A DNA stretch of 30,102 nucleotides from contig WFSU01000104.1 of NCBI GenBank assembly GCA_015485845.1, positions 1-30,102 on the forward strand, in the 5' to 3' direction. The notes under the pieces are model-generated. The model searched no databases and was not told the origin of the DNA. It saw nothing but the letters and a program-made list of their open reading frames with translations. Made by a program: the position numbers and the translations under genes. The stretch comes from Nitratifractor sp. (GTDB lineage Bacteria > Campylobacterota > Campylobacteria > Campylobacterales > Sulfurovaceae). Shown piece by piece: positions 22,356 to 30,102 of the stretch; positions within the stretch are counted from its first letter, which is position 1, and every line of letters begins with the position of its first letter.

Positions 22356-25053
22356 GATCCAGGAGATCGCAGCTGAAGCTGGGATGTCCAATAACGAGGC
22401 GATTGCCAAAGCCAAAAAACTCGGTTTTGATGTCAAAGTCGCCGGCAGTTCGATCACATTTGATCAAGCAGAAATATTGATGGAGTATGCCCTGACAGGC
22501 ACACTGCCCGCCGGGTTCAAAAAGCCGGGAGACGGTACCAAGATTACTGTCACCAAAAAAGCTAAGCCTGTTGAGAAAAAGCCAAAGCCGGAAGAGAAGC
22601 TCCCGGAAGAAGCACCTGAATCGGAGACCAAAGAGGTAGCTAAAGCGGAGGAAGTACCTGAAAGTACTTCAAAAGTGACCGCCTCTGAGTCTGACGTTGA
22701 AACACCGAAACCTGTGCAGACGGAAACTGTAGCTTCACCGGAAGCAACTTCCTCCAAAGATGAGTCTCCTAAGGAAGAGACAGCTGATACCGTGAAAACA
22801 GCCAAGGAAACTCCCAAAGAAGAAGCCTCCAAAGAAAAAGAAGAGGAGCCCAAGCCGCGTCGTGTCCGACGCCCCATCGGTCGCGGCGGCATCACCATCG
22901 TCAAAAAGGCAAAACGTGCTCCGGTTCGCTCATCCAAAAATATTTCACTGGGTAATGCTCCTGCCGCCAGTCCGCACAGCAAAAAGAAGAAATCCAAGCG
23001 TCCGGTTGAAGCCAAAACCACCGGTGAGAAGCTGGAAATCATGGGAGAGCGTGGATTGGGCGCAAGCGTCGAGCTCTACGAAGAGGAAGAAGTGGTCTTG
23101 CTTGATTTCTCCGACAAGAATATTTACGAAGAGATGAAGCGTCAGGAAGAGCGTCGTCGTGCCGAAGCGAAGAAGCGCGAGCAACAACAGGGGAACATGT
23201 CAGCCGGTGCCCGCAAGTTCCAACCCCAGCAACGCCGATCGATTCGTCGTGGCGGCAAGAAGAAACGGTATACCCGTCCAGAAACTCAAGAAAAGGTCAG
23301 CGTGGTCAAAATCCCCGAAGACGTTCGCGTCTATGAATTTGCCGAAAAAGTCGGCGTGAGTGTCGGTGAAGTGGTCAAAGTGTTGTTTACACTCGGAACC
23401 ATGGTCACCAAAAATGATTTCCTCGACAAAGATTCGATCGAGATTCTCGCCGAGGAGTTTGAGGTTCAAGTCGAGACGATCAACCCACTCGATGCACTCG
23501 ATTACGTCGCGACCTACGATGAGATCGAGGACGAAGCATCCGAGACTCGTCCTCCGGTCATTACGATCATGGGACACGTCGATCATGGTAAAACATCGTT
23601 GCTTGACAAAATTCGTGCCACCAAAGTCGCCGACAAAGAGGCCGGAGGGATCACCCAGCACGTGGGAGCCTACCAGGTCGAGAAAAACGGTCAGAAGATC
23701 ACTTTCGTCGATACCCCGGGTCACTCAGCCTTTACCGAGATGCGTGCCCGTGGTGCGATGGCAACCGATATTGCGATCATTGTGGTTGCAGCCGATGATG
23801 GGGTGATGCCTCAGACCAAAGAGTCAATCTCTCATGCCAAAGCGGCCGATGTGCCGATGATTTTCGCAATCAACAAAATGGATAAAGAAGCGGCTAACCC
23901 CGACAATGTCAAGTCACAATTGTCCGAGATGGGTATCCTCTCAGTTGATTGGGGCGGTGAGTATGAATTTATCCCTGTCTCAGCCCATACTGGCATGGGG
24001 ATTGACGATTTGCTCGAGACGATCCTCCTCCAGGCCGAAGTGATGGAGCTCGAGGCCGATCCGACACGTGCTGCCAAAGCAGTCGTTGTTGAGAGTTCGG
24101 TCGAGAAGGGCTTCGGCCCGGTCGCCAACATTATCGTCAAAAATGGCACGCTCAACGTCGGGGATAATGTCATCGTTGGCACCACTTACGGGCGGGTTCG
24201 TACCATGATCCTTGACGACGGTAGTCGTGCCAAATCGATCGGCCCCAGCACTCCGGCGGCGGTGGTAGGACTCCAGGAAGTCCCGGAAGCCGGTGAAGTG
24301 ATGATCGGCATGGAGAATGAAAAAGCGGCCAAAGAAATCGCCGACAAGCGCAAAGAGTTGGCACGCACCAAGCTCCTCTCCAAGTCCACTAAAGTCTCGA
24401 TTGACGAGCTGGGCTCTCTCATCGCCGAGGGACAGATCAAGAAGCTGCCTCTCATCGTCAAAGCGGATGTCCAGGGATCGCTCGAAGCGATCAAAGGCGC
24501 CCTGGCTGAGCTCAAAAACGAAGAGGTCAAAGTCGAAGTGATCCATGACGGCGTAGGGGGCATTACCGACAGTGATGTTACTTTGGCGGATGCGAGTGAA
24601 AACGCTATCATCGTCGGCTTCAACGTCCGTCCCACCGGTGCGGTCAAGAACAAAGCCAAAGACCTCGGAGTCGAGATCAAAGCGTACTCGATCATCTACG
24701 ACTTGCTGGATGATGTCAAAGCACTCCTCGGCGGCCTCATGAGCCCGGTTGTCAGTGAAGAGGTGACCGGACAGGCCGAAGTCCGTGAAACCTTTACGGT
24801 CGCCAAAGTAGGTACCATCGCAGGATGTATGGTTACCGACGGTACTATTACCCGTGGAGCCGGTGCCCGCCTCATCCGTGATGGTGTGGTCGTCTACACC
24901 AGCCGCATCAGCTCACTCAAGCGTTTCAATGATGATGCCAAGGAGGTTCGTAACGGCTTCGAATGTGGTATCATGCTCGAAAACTTCAACGACATCAAAG
25001 TGGGCGATGTGTTTGAAACCTTCAAAGAGGTGGAGGAGCAGGCGAGCTTATGA
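22342..25053 (+). CDS. infB: translation initiation factor IF-2
   Basis: GTPase that delivers initiator tRNA to the 30S subunit, 903 aa. An IF2-N module (1-50) is followed by a low-complexity Lys/Glu/Pro/Ser linker (about 70-300) with no strong repeats. A second IF2-N-like segment lies at about 325-375. The G domain has G1 GHVDHGKT (about 410-417), G3 DTPGH (about 456), G4 NKMD (about 510) and G5 SAH (about 543). Domains II, III and C2 run to the end. AAAGGAG at 22325-22331 is a strong ribosome site. The stop overlaps rbfA by ATGA. Confidence 0.98.
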   Translation: MGKIKIQEIAAEAGMSNNEAIAKAKKLGFDVKVAGSSITFDQAEILMEYALTGTLPAGFKKPGDGTKITVTKKAKPVEKKPKPEEKLPEEAPESETKEVAKAEEVPESTSKVTASESDVETPKPVQTETVASPEATSSKDESPKEETADTVKTAKETPKEEASKEKEEEPKPRRVRRPIGRGGITIVKKAKRAPVRSSKNISLGNAPAASPHSKKKKSKRPVEAKTTGEKLEIMGERGLGASVELYEEEEVVLLDFSDKNIYEEMKRQEERRRAEAKKREQQQGNMSAGARKFQPQQRRSIRRGGKKKRYTRPETQEKVSVVKIPEDVRVYEFAEKVGVSVGEVVKVLFTLGTMVTKNDFLDKDSIEILAEEFEVQVETINPLDALDYVATYDEIEDEASETRPPVITIMGHVDHGKTSLLDKIRATKVADKEAGGITQHVGAYQVEKNGQKITFVDTPGHSAFTEMRARGAMATDIAIIVVAADDGVMPQTKESISHAKAADVPMIFAINKMDKEAANPDNVKSQLSEMGILSVDWGGEYEFIPVSAHTGMGIDDLLETILLQAEVMELEADPTRAAKAVVVESSVEKGFGPVANIIVKNGTLNVGDNVIVGTTYGRVRTMILDDGSRAKSIGPSTPAAVVGLQEVPEAGEVMIGMENEKAAKEIADKRKELARTKLLSKSTKVSIDELGSLIAEGQIKKLPLIVKADVQGSLEAIKGALAELKNEEVKVEVIHDGVGGITDSDVTLADASENAIIVGFNVRPTGAVKNKAKDLGVEIKAYSIIYDLLDDVKALLGGLMSPVVSEEVTGQAEVRETFTVAKVGTIAGCMVTDGTITRGAGARLIRDGVVVYTSRISSLKRFNDDAKEVRNGFECGIMLENFNDIKVGDVFETFKEVEEQASL

Positions 25054-25427
25054 GTCCTGAAGAGATCAAGCTCAAGCGGACCGAATCGGTGCTCAAAGAA
25101 CTCCTTCCCGAAGCCTTTGGTACTCTCGACGACTCGCGAATCAACGGCTTGAATGTCACCGAAGTGGTCTGCTCCCGTGGTCGCTATGATGCCCGAGTGT
25201 ATCTCGACCCCGCAGGCTTGAACGAGTCGGAGCAGTCTGAAGCGCTGAAACAGCTGCGCAAAGTCAGCAGTCATCTGAGTACCTATGTCCGGGACACTGA
25301 AGCCTGGTACCGCGCTCCGAAGTTCACCTTCGAATTTGATGATCAACTCGAACGGATCGATCGGATGGAGAAGCTCTTTGCTCAAATAGCCACCCAAAAA
25401 TCAGAGGAGCCTTCGGATGAATCTTGA
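25050..25427 (+). CDS. rbfA: ribosome-binding factor A
   Basis: Cold-shock 30S maturation factor with a KH-like fold, 125 aa. The N-terminal helix IKLKRTESVLKELLPEAFG contacts the subunit. GLNVTEVVCSRGRYDARVYL supplies the central strands, and LRKVSSHLSTYVRDTEAWYRAPKFTFEFDD is the conserved C-terminal half ending in the P-x-L/F-x-F motif. It overlaps infB by four bases and rimP by 11, so expression of the three is tied together. Confidence 0.95.
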   Translation: MSPEEIKLKRTESVLKELLPEAFGTLDDSRINGLNVTEVVCSRGRYDARVYLDPAGLNESEQSEALKQLRKVSSHLSTYVRDTEAWYRAPKFTFEFDDQLERIDRMEKLFAQIATQKSEEPSDES

Positions 25428-25845
25428 GAATCAAATCGCCAAAATTGTTCAAGCAAACGGCGCGGAATTTTACGACACTGAGACGGCGACTGAAGCGGAG
25501 CAGATCGTCTATCGTGTCTACATCACCCATCCCGATGGGGTGACACTCGATCTGTGTGCCGACATCTCCCGTGAGCTCTCTCCTTTTCTCGATGTTCATC
25601 CTCCGATGAGTGGCAAATACTTTCTCGAGGTAAGTTCACCTGGGATCGAGCGTCCCCTCACTAAACCCCGTCATTTCCAGCAGGCCATCGGTGAAAAAGT
25701 CCGTCTCAAAGTCCCCGGACAGGATCGTCTTCGCGGTACACTGATCGCAGCCGACGATCACGGGGTTACCGTCGAGACCAAGCATGGAGAAGAGAGTTAC
25801 ACCTACGGAGAGATAGCCAAGGCCAAGACCTATTTTGAATGGTAG
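25417..25845 (+). CDS. rimP: ribosome maturation factor RimP
   Basis: Early 30S assembly factor, 142 aa. The N-terminal alpha/beta domain carries LDLCADISRELSPFLD and the signature YFLEVSSPGIERPLTKPRHF (about 68-87). An SH3-like C-terminal domain follows (KVRLKVPGQDRLRGTLIAAD...). The start lies inside rbfA with GAGGAG-like bases upstream. The TAG stop (25843-25845) directly abuts the stop of the convergent membrane glycosyltransferase gene, with no gap. In many bacteria rimP precedes nusA; here it ends the operon after rbfA, the Campylobacterota order. Confidence 0.95.
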   Translation: MNLENQIAKIVQANGAEFYDTETATEAEQIVYRVYITHPDGVTLDLCADISRELSPFLDVHPPMSGKYFLEVSSPGIERPLTKPRHFQQAIGEKVRLKVPGQDRLRGTLIAADDHGVTVETKHGEESYTYGEIAKAKTYFEW

Positions 25846-27732
25846 TTATTTCTTTTTCTTCTTTTGCTTGACATTTTTATTAGCTGACCGCTTCTCCGGG
25901 AGCGAAAAGTTCACATCTCGGCTCTCCTCTCCCACAAAAAATCTCTCTCCGTTTACTTCATAATAGAGCCGTAAAACAGTAATTTCATCTTCCTGAAAAT
26001 AAGCAAGATGCAATGCATGGTCGCCCCGGGTAAGGGGTCGTGTGATTTGATCAACGCTGATCGTGTGGTTTTCTGGATCGGAGAGGATCGGCTTTCCGTC
26101 GAGTTTCAGCGCATATCCGTCGTCCGAGACGAGGAGAAATGTGATGTTAAGATCCCGGTTGAGGTGCATCGTCGTGTTGAAATCGGCAAAGAAATTTTCC
26201 CGATAATCCCACGCCCCGAGATCGGCATGAGTCAATTGGTATTTGGTTTTGAAATGGATCGTATTGATGATACGGGATTCCGTTTTAATCGGCTTGCGAG
26301 GTTGGTGGAGGGTATCGATCACTTCTTCGTTCTGCTGGAGGGTCATGTGGATGGGAAATTGGGTGATGCGGTGGGTTCGGTGGTACCTATATGCCCCTCC
26401 TCCAAGCACGAGAGCATACAGCAGCAGCACCCAACCGAACCGCTTGAAATTCTGCACGAGAACAAAAGGGATCAGGAGGCTCAAAAGGGCTATGACAAAA
26501 AAGAAGCCATACAGGTAGCGCTGCTCAATATTGAAAAAGTATAGGACGATCAGTTGAGAGAGGGCGAGACCGATCAGCAACAGCAGGGTGCTACGCGAGG
26601 CACGCCGGTCGTAGAAAAGAAACGGGAGGAAGAGCAGTATCGCCGTCATACCGAGGGCAATCTTGCTGAAAAGAGGGATTCCTTCCCGGGCAAATTTTGC
26701 ATCAAACATGATGGGGAAAAAAGCATCAAAATAGAGCAGGCGGAACTTGCGGAAACGCTCGGCGAAGGTAAACGGTTTTTCCCTGAGACACTCCGCAGCT
26801 TTGTCATAAAAGACTTCCTGCCGGTAAAAGGGGACATGGAACGTCACGGAACCCAGTTCGGGCCACGCATCGGTCGCGGCCGCTGTGATCACGTATGTCC
26901 CTTCGTCGCTGACCGAACGGACGGTGTGTTTGTGACAGGCGGTGAAATAGTAGTTGAGGCCGCCGTTGGCCGAGAGGCCTTTGAGTTTACCAGCCGAAAT
27001 GGCGTTGTTGTTGGCGACGACGAGGAGGAGAAAAAGAAAATAGCCTGATGAGAAGATCAGTGCCCCGAGGAGACTCCTTTTCGAAAAACCGTCTCGCAGG
27101 AGAATGTATAGGAAAAAGGGGAGCCCCGCCACACCGAATCCGGGACGGATGGCAATGGCAAAAGCGAGCACAATGCCGGTGACAAATAGATGGAGAAAAC
27201 CGCCCGGCTTGTAATCGAGCAGCATGACAACTGCAAGAAGATAGACAAACAGTGATGGGTTTTCACTGAGGATGAATGCATTGAAATAGATCAACGGGAA
27301 AAAGAAAGCATAAATTGTGGCCGTCAGGAGTGCAAAAGCACCGGAGGGAAAGAGGTGTAGGGCGATGCGGTAGACAAACCAAACGGTCAGCGTAGAGAGG
27401 AAGATGTTGATACTGAGTACGATTTCGAGCTTGTGGGGGTAGAGGCCGAATAAGTAAAGTATCTTGAAAATCCAGGCAAGTACCATGTGCCCGAACGGGG
27501 GCCAGATGCTCCACTGATCCGGGTCAAAATCTCCGCGATAATAGCTGTGAACGGCTGCGTCCCAGTACGCTCCCATATCCGAGACAAGGTAGTTTTCGTA
27601 AGCCGTATCATGAAAGACATAGATAAATTTGATGTAGGCTGATAGGATCAGAATAATACCAAGAAGAAAAGAACGGTTTTCATCAAGAAAAGAGAAGACG
27701 GCACGTTTTTTTCTCCCTGGAACCTTTTCCAT
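25846..27732 (-). CDS. GT-C (PMT/ArnT-like) membrane glycosyltransferase with C-terminal PA14-like domain
   Basis: 628 aa with about ten to twelve TM helices over residues 14-450. The first extracytoplasmic loop holds YLVSDMGAYWDAAVHSYYRG, carrying the acidic residue typical of polyprenyl-phosphate-sugar transferases of the PMT superfamily. The soluble C-terminus (about 490-610) looks like a PA14 domain: FLLVSDDGYALKLDGKPI (from 532) matches its carbohydrate-binding core. The last residues are KQKKKKK. It likely moves a sugar from a lipid carrier to a target in the periplasm. The start is ATG with AAGGGG upstream; it diverges from gtrA, whose cassette probably makes the donor. The acceptor is unknown. 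Confidence 0.85.
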   Translation of the reverse strand: MEKVPGRKKRAVFSFLDENRSFLLGIILILSAYIKFIYVFHDTAYENYLVSDMGAYWDAAVHSYYRGDFDPDQWSIWPPFGHMVLAWIFKILYLFGLYPHKLEIVLSINIFLSTLTVWFVYRIALHLFPSGAFALLTATIYAFFFPLIYFNAFILSENPSLFVYLLAVVMLLDYKPGGFLHLFVTGIVLAFAIAIRPGFGVAGLPFFLYILLRDGFSKRSLLGALIFSSGYFLFLLLVVANNNAISAGKLKGLSANGGLNYYFTACHKHTVRSVSDEGTYVITAAATDAWPELGSVTFHVPFYRQEVFYDKAAECLREKPFTFAERFRKFRLLYFDAFFPIMFDAKFAREGIPLFSKIALGMTAILLFLPFLFYDRRASRSTLLLLIGLALSQLIVLYFFNIEQRYLYGFFFVIALLSLLIPFVLVQNFKRFGWVLLLYALVLGGGAYRYHRTHRITQFPIHMTLQQNEEVIDTLHQPRKPIKTESRIINTIHFKTKYQLTHADLGAWDYRENFFADFNTTMHLNRDLNITFLLVSDDGYALKLDGKPILSDPENHTISVDQITRPLTRGDHALHLAYFQEDEITVLRLYYEVNGERFFVGEESRDVNFSLPEKRSANKNVKQKKKKK

Positions 27733-27765
27733 AATTTCTGTTTCCCCTTCCCGTTTATTGACAGT

Positions 27766-27774
27766 ATTATAACA
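27766..27774 (-). promoter_or_regulatory. extended -10 promoter of the GT-C gene
   Basis: On the minus strand this reads TGTTATAAT, a perfect TGnTATAAT, 33 bases upstream of the ATG at 27732. The ribosome site GGAAGGGG lies between them. Confidence 0.65.
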
Positions 27775-27826
27775 TAGGAGTATGGTAAAAATGGCTTTTG
27801 GGGTTTGTTTTTCAGTGTCCTTTCAA

Positions 27827-27832
27827 TATAAT
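27827..27832 (+). promoter_or_regulatory. possible -10 of the gtrA-GT2-deacetylase genes
   Basis: TATAAT ends five bases before the gtrA ATG at 27838. The predicted start (about 27839) falls in that codon, so either translation begins at the second Met (27844) on a nearly leaderless mRNA, or the true promoter is elsewhere in the 27733-27837 gap. Confidence 0.35.
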
Positions 27833-27837
27833 GGAAT

Positions 27838-28248
27838 ATGCAAATGATAAAACAGATAGATCACCAACGTATAATACGCTTTATAGTAGGGGGTGGAAGT
27901 GCCACGCTGGTGCATTATGCTGTGATGGGATTTCTGATCACTTCCGGGGTCGATGCTGTCGTGGCGACGTCGGTTGGGGTGGTGGTCGGTGCCGTATATA
28001 ATTATTTCTTTCAGTATTACCGGGTGTTCCGGTCGGAGCGACACCATTTGCAGGCACTGATGCGGTACGGGGTGACCGTGGGGCTCTATTTTGTGAGCAA
28101 TGTGGTACTGTTTGCTTTGTTCTACCGCGTGGCAGGGATGGGAATTGTCATCTCTCAGATTTTGGCCACCGCTGTAGTGGCTGTTCAAAATTATTTTTTA
28201 TATCAGAAATTTGTCTATACCGAAAAGGAGCTTTCCCATGGAGCGTAA
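27838..28248 (+). CDS. GtrA-like membrane protein (polyprenyl-linked sugar flippase family)
   Basis: 136 aa with four TM helices (about 14-34, 40-58, 77-97, 103-124), the standard GtrA layout. RFIVGGGSATLVHYAVMGFL and GVVVGAVYNYFFQYYRVFRS match the family, including the conserved N-Y/F-x-x-x-R/K-x-x-V-F phrase. GtrA proteins are thought to help flip bactoprenol-linked glucose or similar sugars across the inner membrane. It overlaps the GT2 gene by 11 bases. The first of two Met codons (27838 and 27844) is annotated, but the second is as likely. Confidence 0.85.
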   Translation: MQMIKQIDHQRIIRFIVGGGSATLVHYAVMGFLITSGVDAVVATSVGVVVGAVYNYFFQYYRVFRSERHHLQALMRYGVTVGLYFVSNVVLFALFYRVAGMGIVISQILATAVVAVQNYFLYQKFVYTEKELSHGA

Positions 28249-29194
28249 ACGAGTCAGTATCGTCCTCTCATTGTATAACGAAGAGGCGAATCTCGAAAAG
28301 CTTTTTGAAGAGTTGTCAAAGGTGGAGGTGAAACTGGCTGATAAAGTGACAATTGAATATTTATGTGTAAATGACGGGAGTGAGGATGGGACACTGGAGA
28401 CGCTTGTGAAGTTGGCAGATAGGTATCCCAATATCCGAATTTACAATCTGTTCCGTAACTTTGGTCACGAAATAGCAATGAGTGCCGGGATGGATCAAGC
28501 CACGGGGGACTGCATATTGTTTATGGATGGAGACCTGCAGCATCCGCCGGAACTGATCGAGCCGATGGTGCTGAGCTGGCTTGAGGGGCACGAAGTCGTC
28601 CTAACACGCAAGATCACCCGGGATCGGGAGAAATCCCGGCTCTACTCTCTAGCCTCCCGGGCACATTTCGCGCTGCTCAACACCCTCTCCGATATAAAAA
28701 TCCCCAGAGACTTCCCTGATTTTCGTCTCCTCGACCGCAAACAGGTCGAAACCCTGAAAGAATTTGACGAAAAAGATCGGATGTTTCGCGGCCTGCTCAA
28801 TTTCATCGGATACCACAACGCCAAAGTGATCGATTTTGAAGTCCCACCACGCTATGCCGGTGAGACCAAATACACGTTCCGCCGCTCGGCACAACTGGTG
28901 GTCGACAGCCTGTTGCAGTTTTCGACCAAACCGCTGCGTCTGGCGACTTACCTCGGGCTTGTTTCGGTTTCGATAACGACCGTTATCGGGATTATGACTC
29001 TGATAGAGTATCTCTTTTTCAACACTGAGCGCAGCGGCTATGCGACAACCCTCCTCGTGATCATTTTCATGGGGTCGATCCAGCTGATCGTCCTCGGGAT
29101 CATCGGTGAGTACATCGGCAAGATCCACATGGAGGTCAAAAAACGCCCCCTCTATTTCGGAGAATGGGTTGAACCCGATCGTTCACGCGGATGA
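28238..29194 (+). CDS. GT2 polyprenyl-phosphate glycosyltransferase (GtrB/DPM1-like)
   Basis: 318 aa. An N-terminal GT-A domain has SIVLSLYNEEANLEKL (about 7-22) and the metal-binding LFMDGDLQHPPE with the DxD-type pair (about 90-100). RDFPDFRLLDR is the conserved acceptor region. Two C-terminal TM helices (about 240-265, 272-300) end in YIGKIHMEVKKRPLYF, as in GtrB/ArnC/DPM1 proteins that load a sugar on polyprenyl phosphate. The start is ATG 28238 with AAAAGGAG upstream; the longer TTG frame from 28211 is rejected. The sugar cannot be inferred. Its product is the likely donor for the GT-C enzyme. Confidence 0.93.
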   Translation: MERKRVSIVLSLYNEEANLEKLFEELSKVEVKLADKVTIEYLCVNDGSEDGTLETLVKLADRYPNIRIYNLFRNFGHEIAMSAGMDQATGDCILFMDGDLQHPPELIEPMVLSWLEGHEVVLTRKITRDREKSRLYSLASRAHFALLNTLSDIKIPRDFPDFRLLDRKQVETLKEFDEKDRMFRGLLNFIGYHNAKVIDFEVPPRYAGETKYTFRRSAQLVVDSLLQFSTKPLRLATYLGLVSVSITTVIGIMTLIEYLFFNTERSGYATTLLVIIFMGSIQLIVLGIIGEYIGKIHMEVKKRPLYFGEWVEPDRSRG

Positions 29195-30047
29195 CTTCGG
29201 CAATTCGCTCCACATGAGCGAAGTGATCGCCGACTGCTACCGTGACGGAATACTGACATCCACAAGCGTGATGATTACGGCAGATGAGATCGATCGATCC
29301 CTCGAACTGCTGCGTACATTACCGGGTATCCAGACATCGCTGCATCTCAATATTGCCGAGGGGAAACCGGTCTCCCCTCCGGTAGAGATCCCTTATCTCG
29401 TCAATGGGAAAAGGGAATTTCATCGGGGATTTGCCACCGTGGTTCGGGATTATTATCTCGGAAGCCGACGAAAGCGGGATGCAATTCGACAACAGATCCG
29501 GCATGAGTTCCGCAACCAGATTACCTGCTATACCCGGAAGCTTCAGATCGATACGGTGCGCATCGATTCGCATCAGCATTACCACGCGATCCCTTTTGTG
29601 GCTGATATTTTGATAGAATTGGCTGCCGAAACGAATATCGGGTATGTCCGCCTGCCCGATGAGCCGTTTTTTGTTTCGTTGCGGTCGTGGGGAGACCTGC
29701 GAAACTACTTCGGCGTCAACCTCATCAAACATTTGCTGCTGAATGTCCTCTCCCATGGACTGAGGCGGAAGCTTGACCGGCACGGCATCGCCCACAACGA
29801 CTGCTTTATCGGCGTCCTGTTTACGGGGAACGTTACCCTCGATTCGATCGGTGCGGCGCTGAAAAAGTGCCCCGGGGATCGGGAGACGGAGATTCTCCTC
29901 CACCCCGGTTCCCTTTCACCGGATGAAGCAGCCGGGCGGAGGAGAGACACCTTCACTGCATTTTACACCCATCCTCATCGCAAACGGGAAGAGGCGATTC
30001 TGCGTTCCGAAGCCTTCCGGAAGTTACTCTCATCGTTTGTTCAATAG
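29169..30047 (+). CDS. ChbG/YdjC-family carbohydrate deacetylase
   Basis: 292 aa, a usual length for the family. Metal and catalytic motifs: VHADDFGNS (Asp pair, about 5-13), RIDSHQHYHAIP (His ligands, about 132-143) and ILLHPGS near 240. Members remove N-acetyl groups from sugars, including lipid-linked ones (HpnK, NaxD types). The start is TTG 29169, with GGAG at 29159-29162 at ideal spacing; the longer GTG frame from 29106 adds an unconserved basic stretch. It overlaps the GT2 gene by 26 bases, suggesting that it acts on the sugar loaded by that enzyme, for instance to expose an amine. No TM or signal peptide is seen. Confidence 0.88.
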   Translation: MNPIVHADDFGNSLHMSEVIADCYRDGILTSTSVMITADEIDRSLELLRTLPGIQTSLHLNIAEGKPVSPPVEIPYLVNGKREFHRGFATVVRDYYLGSRRKRDAIRQQIRHEFRNQITCYTRKLQIDTVRIDSHQHYHAIPFVADILIELAAETNIGYVRLPDEPFFVSLRSWGDLRNYFGVNLIKHLLLNVLSHGLRRKLDRHGIAHNDCFIGVLFTGNVTLDSIGAALKKCPGDRETEILLHPGSLSPDEAAGRRRDTFTAFYTHPHRKREEAILRSEAFRKLLSSFVQ

Positions 30048-30102
30048 ATAAATTGCCGTTACTGCCATGATTGTCCCTACAATCATTCCAACGGTAATGT
30101 GT
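30030..30102 (-). CDS. C-terminal end of a membrane protein, cut by window edge
   Basis: On the minus strand the frame from 30102 reads HITVGMIVGTIMAVTAIYLL and then N-K-R and TGA (30032-30030). One hydrophobic helix with a short basic tail is typical of the last segment of a small multi-TM transporter (EamA/SMR-like is one option). It overlaps the convergent deacetylase by 18 bases. Only 23 codons are visible, so the family is open. Confidence 0.4.
   Translation of the reverse strand, partial: HITVGMIVGTIMAVTAIYLLNKR

Noticed and set aside
27758..27770. TTGACA with nearby TATTAT on the plus strand before gtrA
   Set aside because: The spacing is about one base, and the TATTAT is part of the minus-strand extended -10 of the GT-C gene.
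1..30102. CRISPR array, tRNA, rRNA, prophage or insertion sequence
   Set aside because: No regularly spaced repeats, no cloverleaf or rRNA sequence and no transposase or integrase motif were seen on either strand. The repeats at 14.3 and 17.5 kb are intercistronic elements without their own genes.

Overview
The window is chromosomal DNA from a member of the Campylobacterota (formerly Epsilonproteobacteria). The evidence is gene order and protein sequence. The left part carries an OmpR-type regulator whose DNA-binding half closely matches Helicobacter HsrA / Campylobacter CosR, followed by a ferredoxin and a Ppx/GppA phosphatase, as in the cosR-fdxB-phosphatase order of C. jejuni. The bamA-tyrA pair and the M23 peptidase-tsaB-thrB-ylxR-infB-rbfA-rimP run match another block typical of the group. 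Base composition looks near balanced by eye, higher than Campylobacter or Helicobacter, which would suit an environmental sulfur or hydrogen oxidiser (Sulfurovum/Nitratifractor/Sulfuricurvum-like). The genus is a guess.

Layout. 1-1737: 3' end of a large secreted SdrD-B/DUF11 repeat protein with a C-terminal membrane anchor. 1837-5618: HsrA/CosR-like response regulator, overlapping histidine kinase, 2[4Fe-4S] ferredoxin, Ppx/GppA phosphatase. 5634-8407: convergent bamA (minus) and, divergent from it, tyrA. 8462-15302 (minus): a Bat operon (MoxR ATPase, 27-codon ORF, DUF58, DUF4381-like, BatA, a BatB-BatC fusion with a lysine-rich tail, BatD). 15362-16287 (minus): folB and plsY. 16424-19341: nadA, nadC and a DHH phosphoesterase. 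19338-25845: M23 peptidase, TsaB-like, thrB, ylxR, infB, rbfA, rimP, nearly all with overlapping ends. 25846-30102: a lipid-linked glycosylation cassette (GT-C transferase with a PA14-like tail, GtrA, GT2 polyprenyl-phosphate glycosyltransferase, ChbG/YdjC deacetylase) and the end of a membrane protein.

How the parts work together. The regulator and kinase form a probable phosphorelay, in contrast to the orphan regulators of the pathogens. The Bat genes encode an envelope-associated AAA+/VWA system. NadA and NadC make NAD from quinolinate. The infB block serves translation initiation and 30S maturation. The final cassette probably makes and transfers a polyprenyl-linked sugar in or across the inner membrane.

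The points most worth a second look are: the HsrA/CosR-like regulator that keeps its phospho-aspartate and sits beside a kinase; a candidate operator over its promoter; a long hairpin in the ferredoxin leader; a composite intercistronic repeat found in two operons; a small ORF translationally coupled to DUF58; the BatB-BatC fusion; and the absence of lpxC from its usual place before the tsaB-like gene. I see no rRNA, tRNA, CRISPR array, transposase or phage gene.
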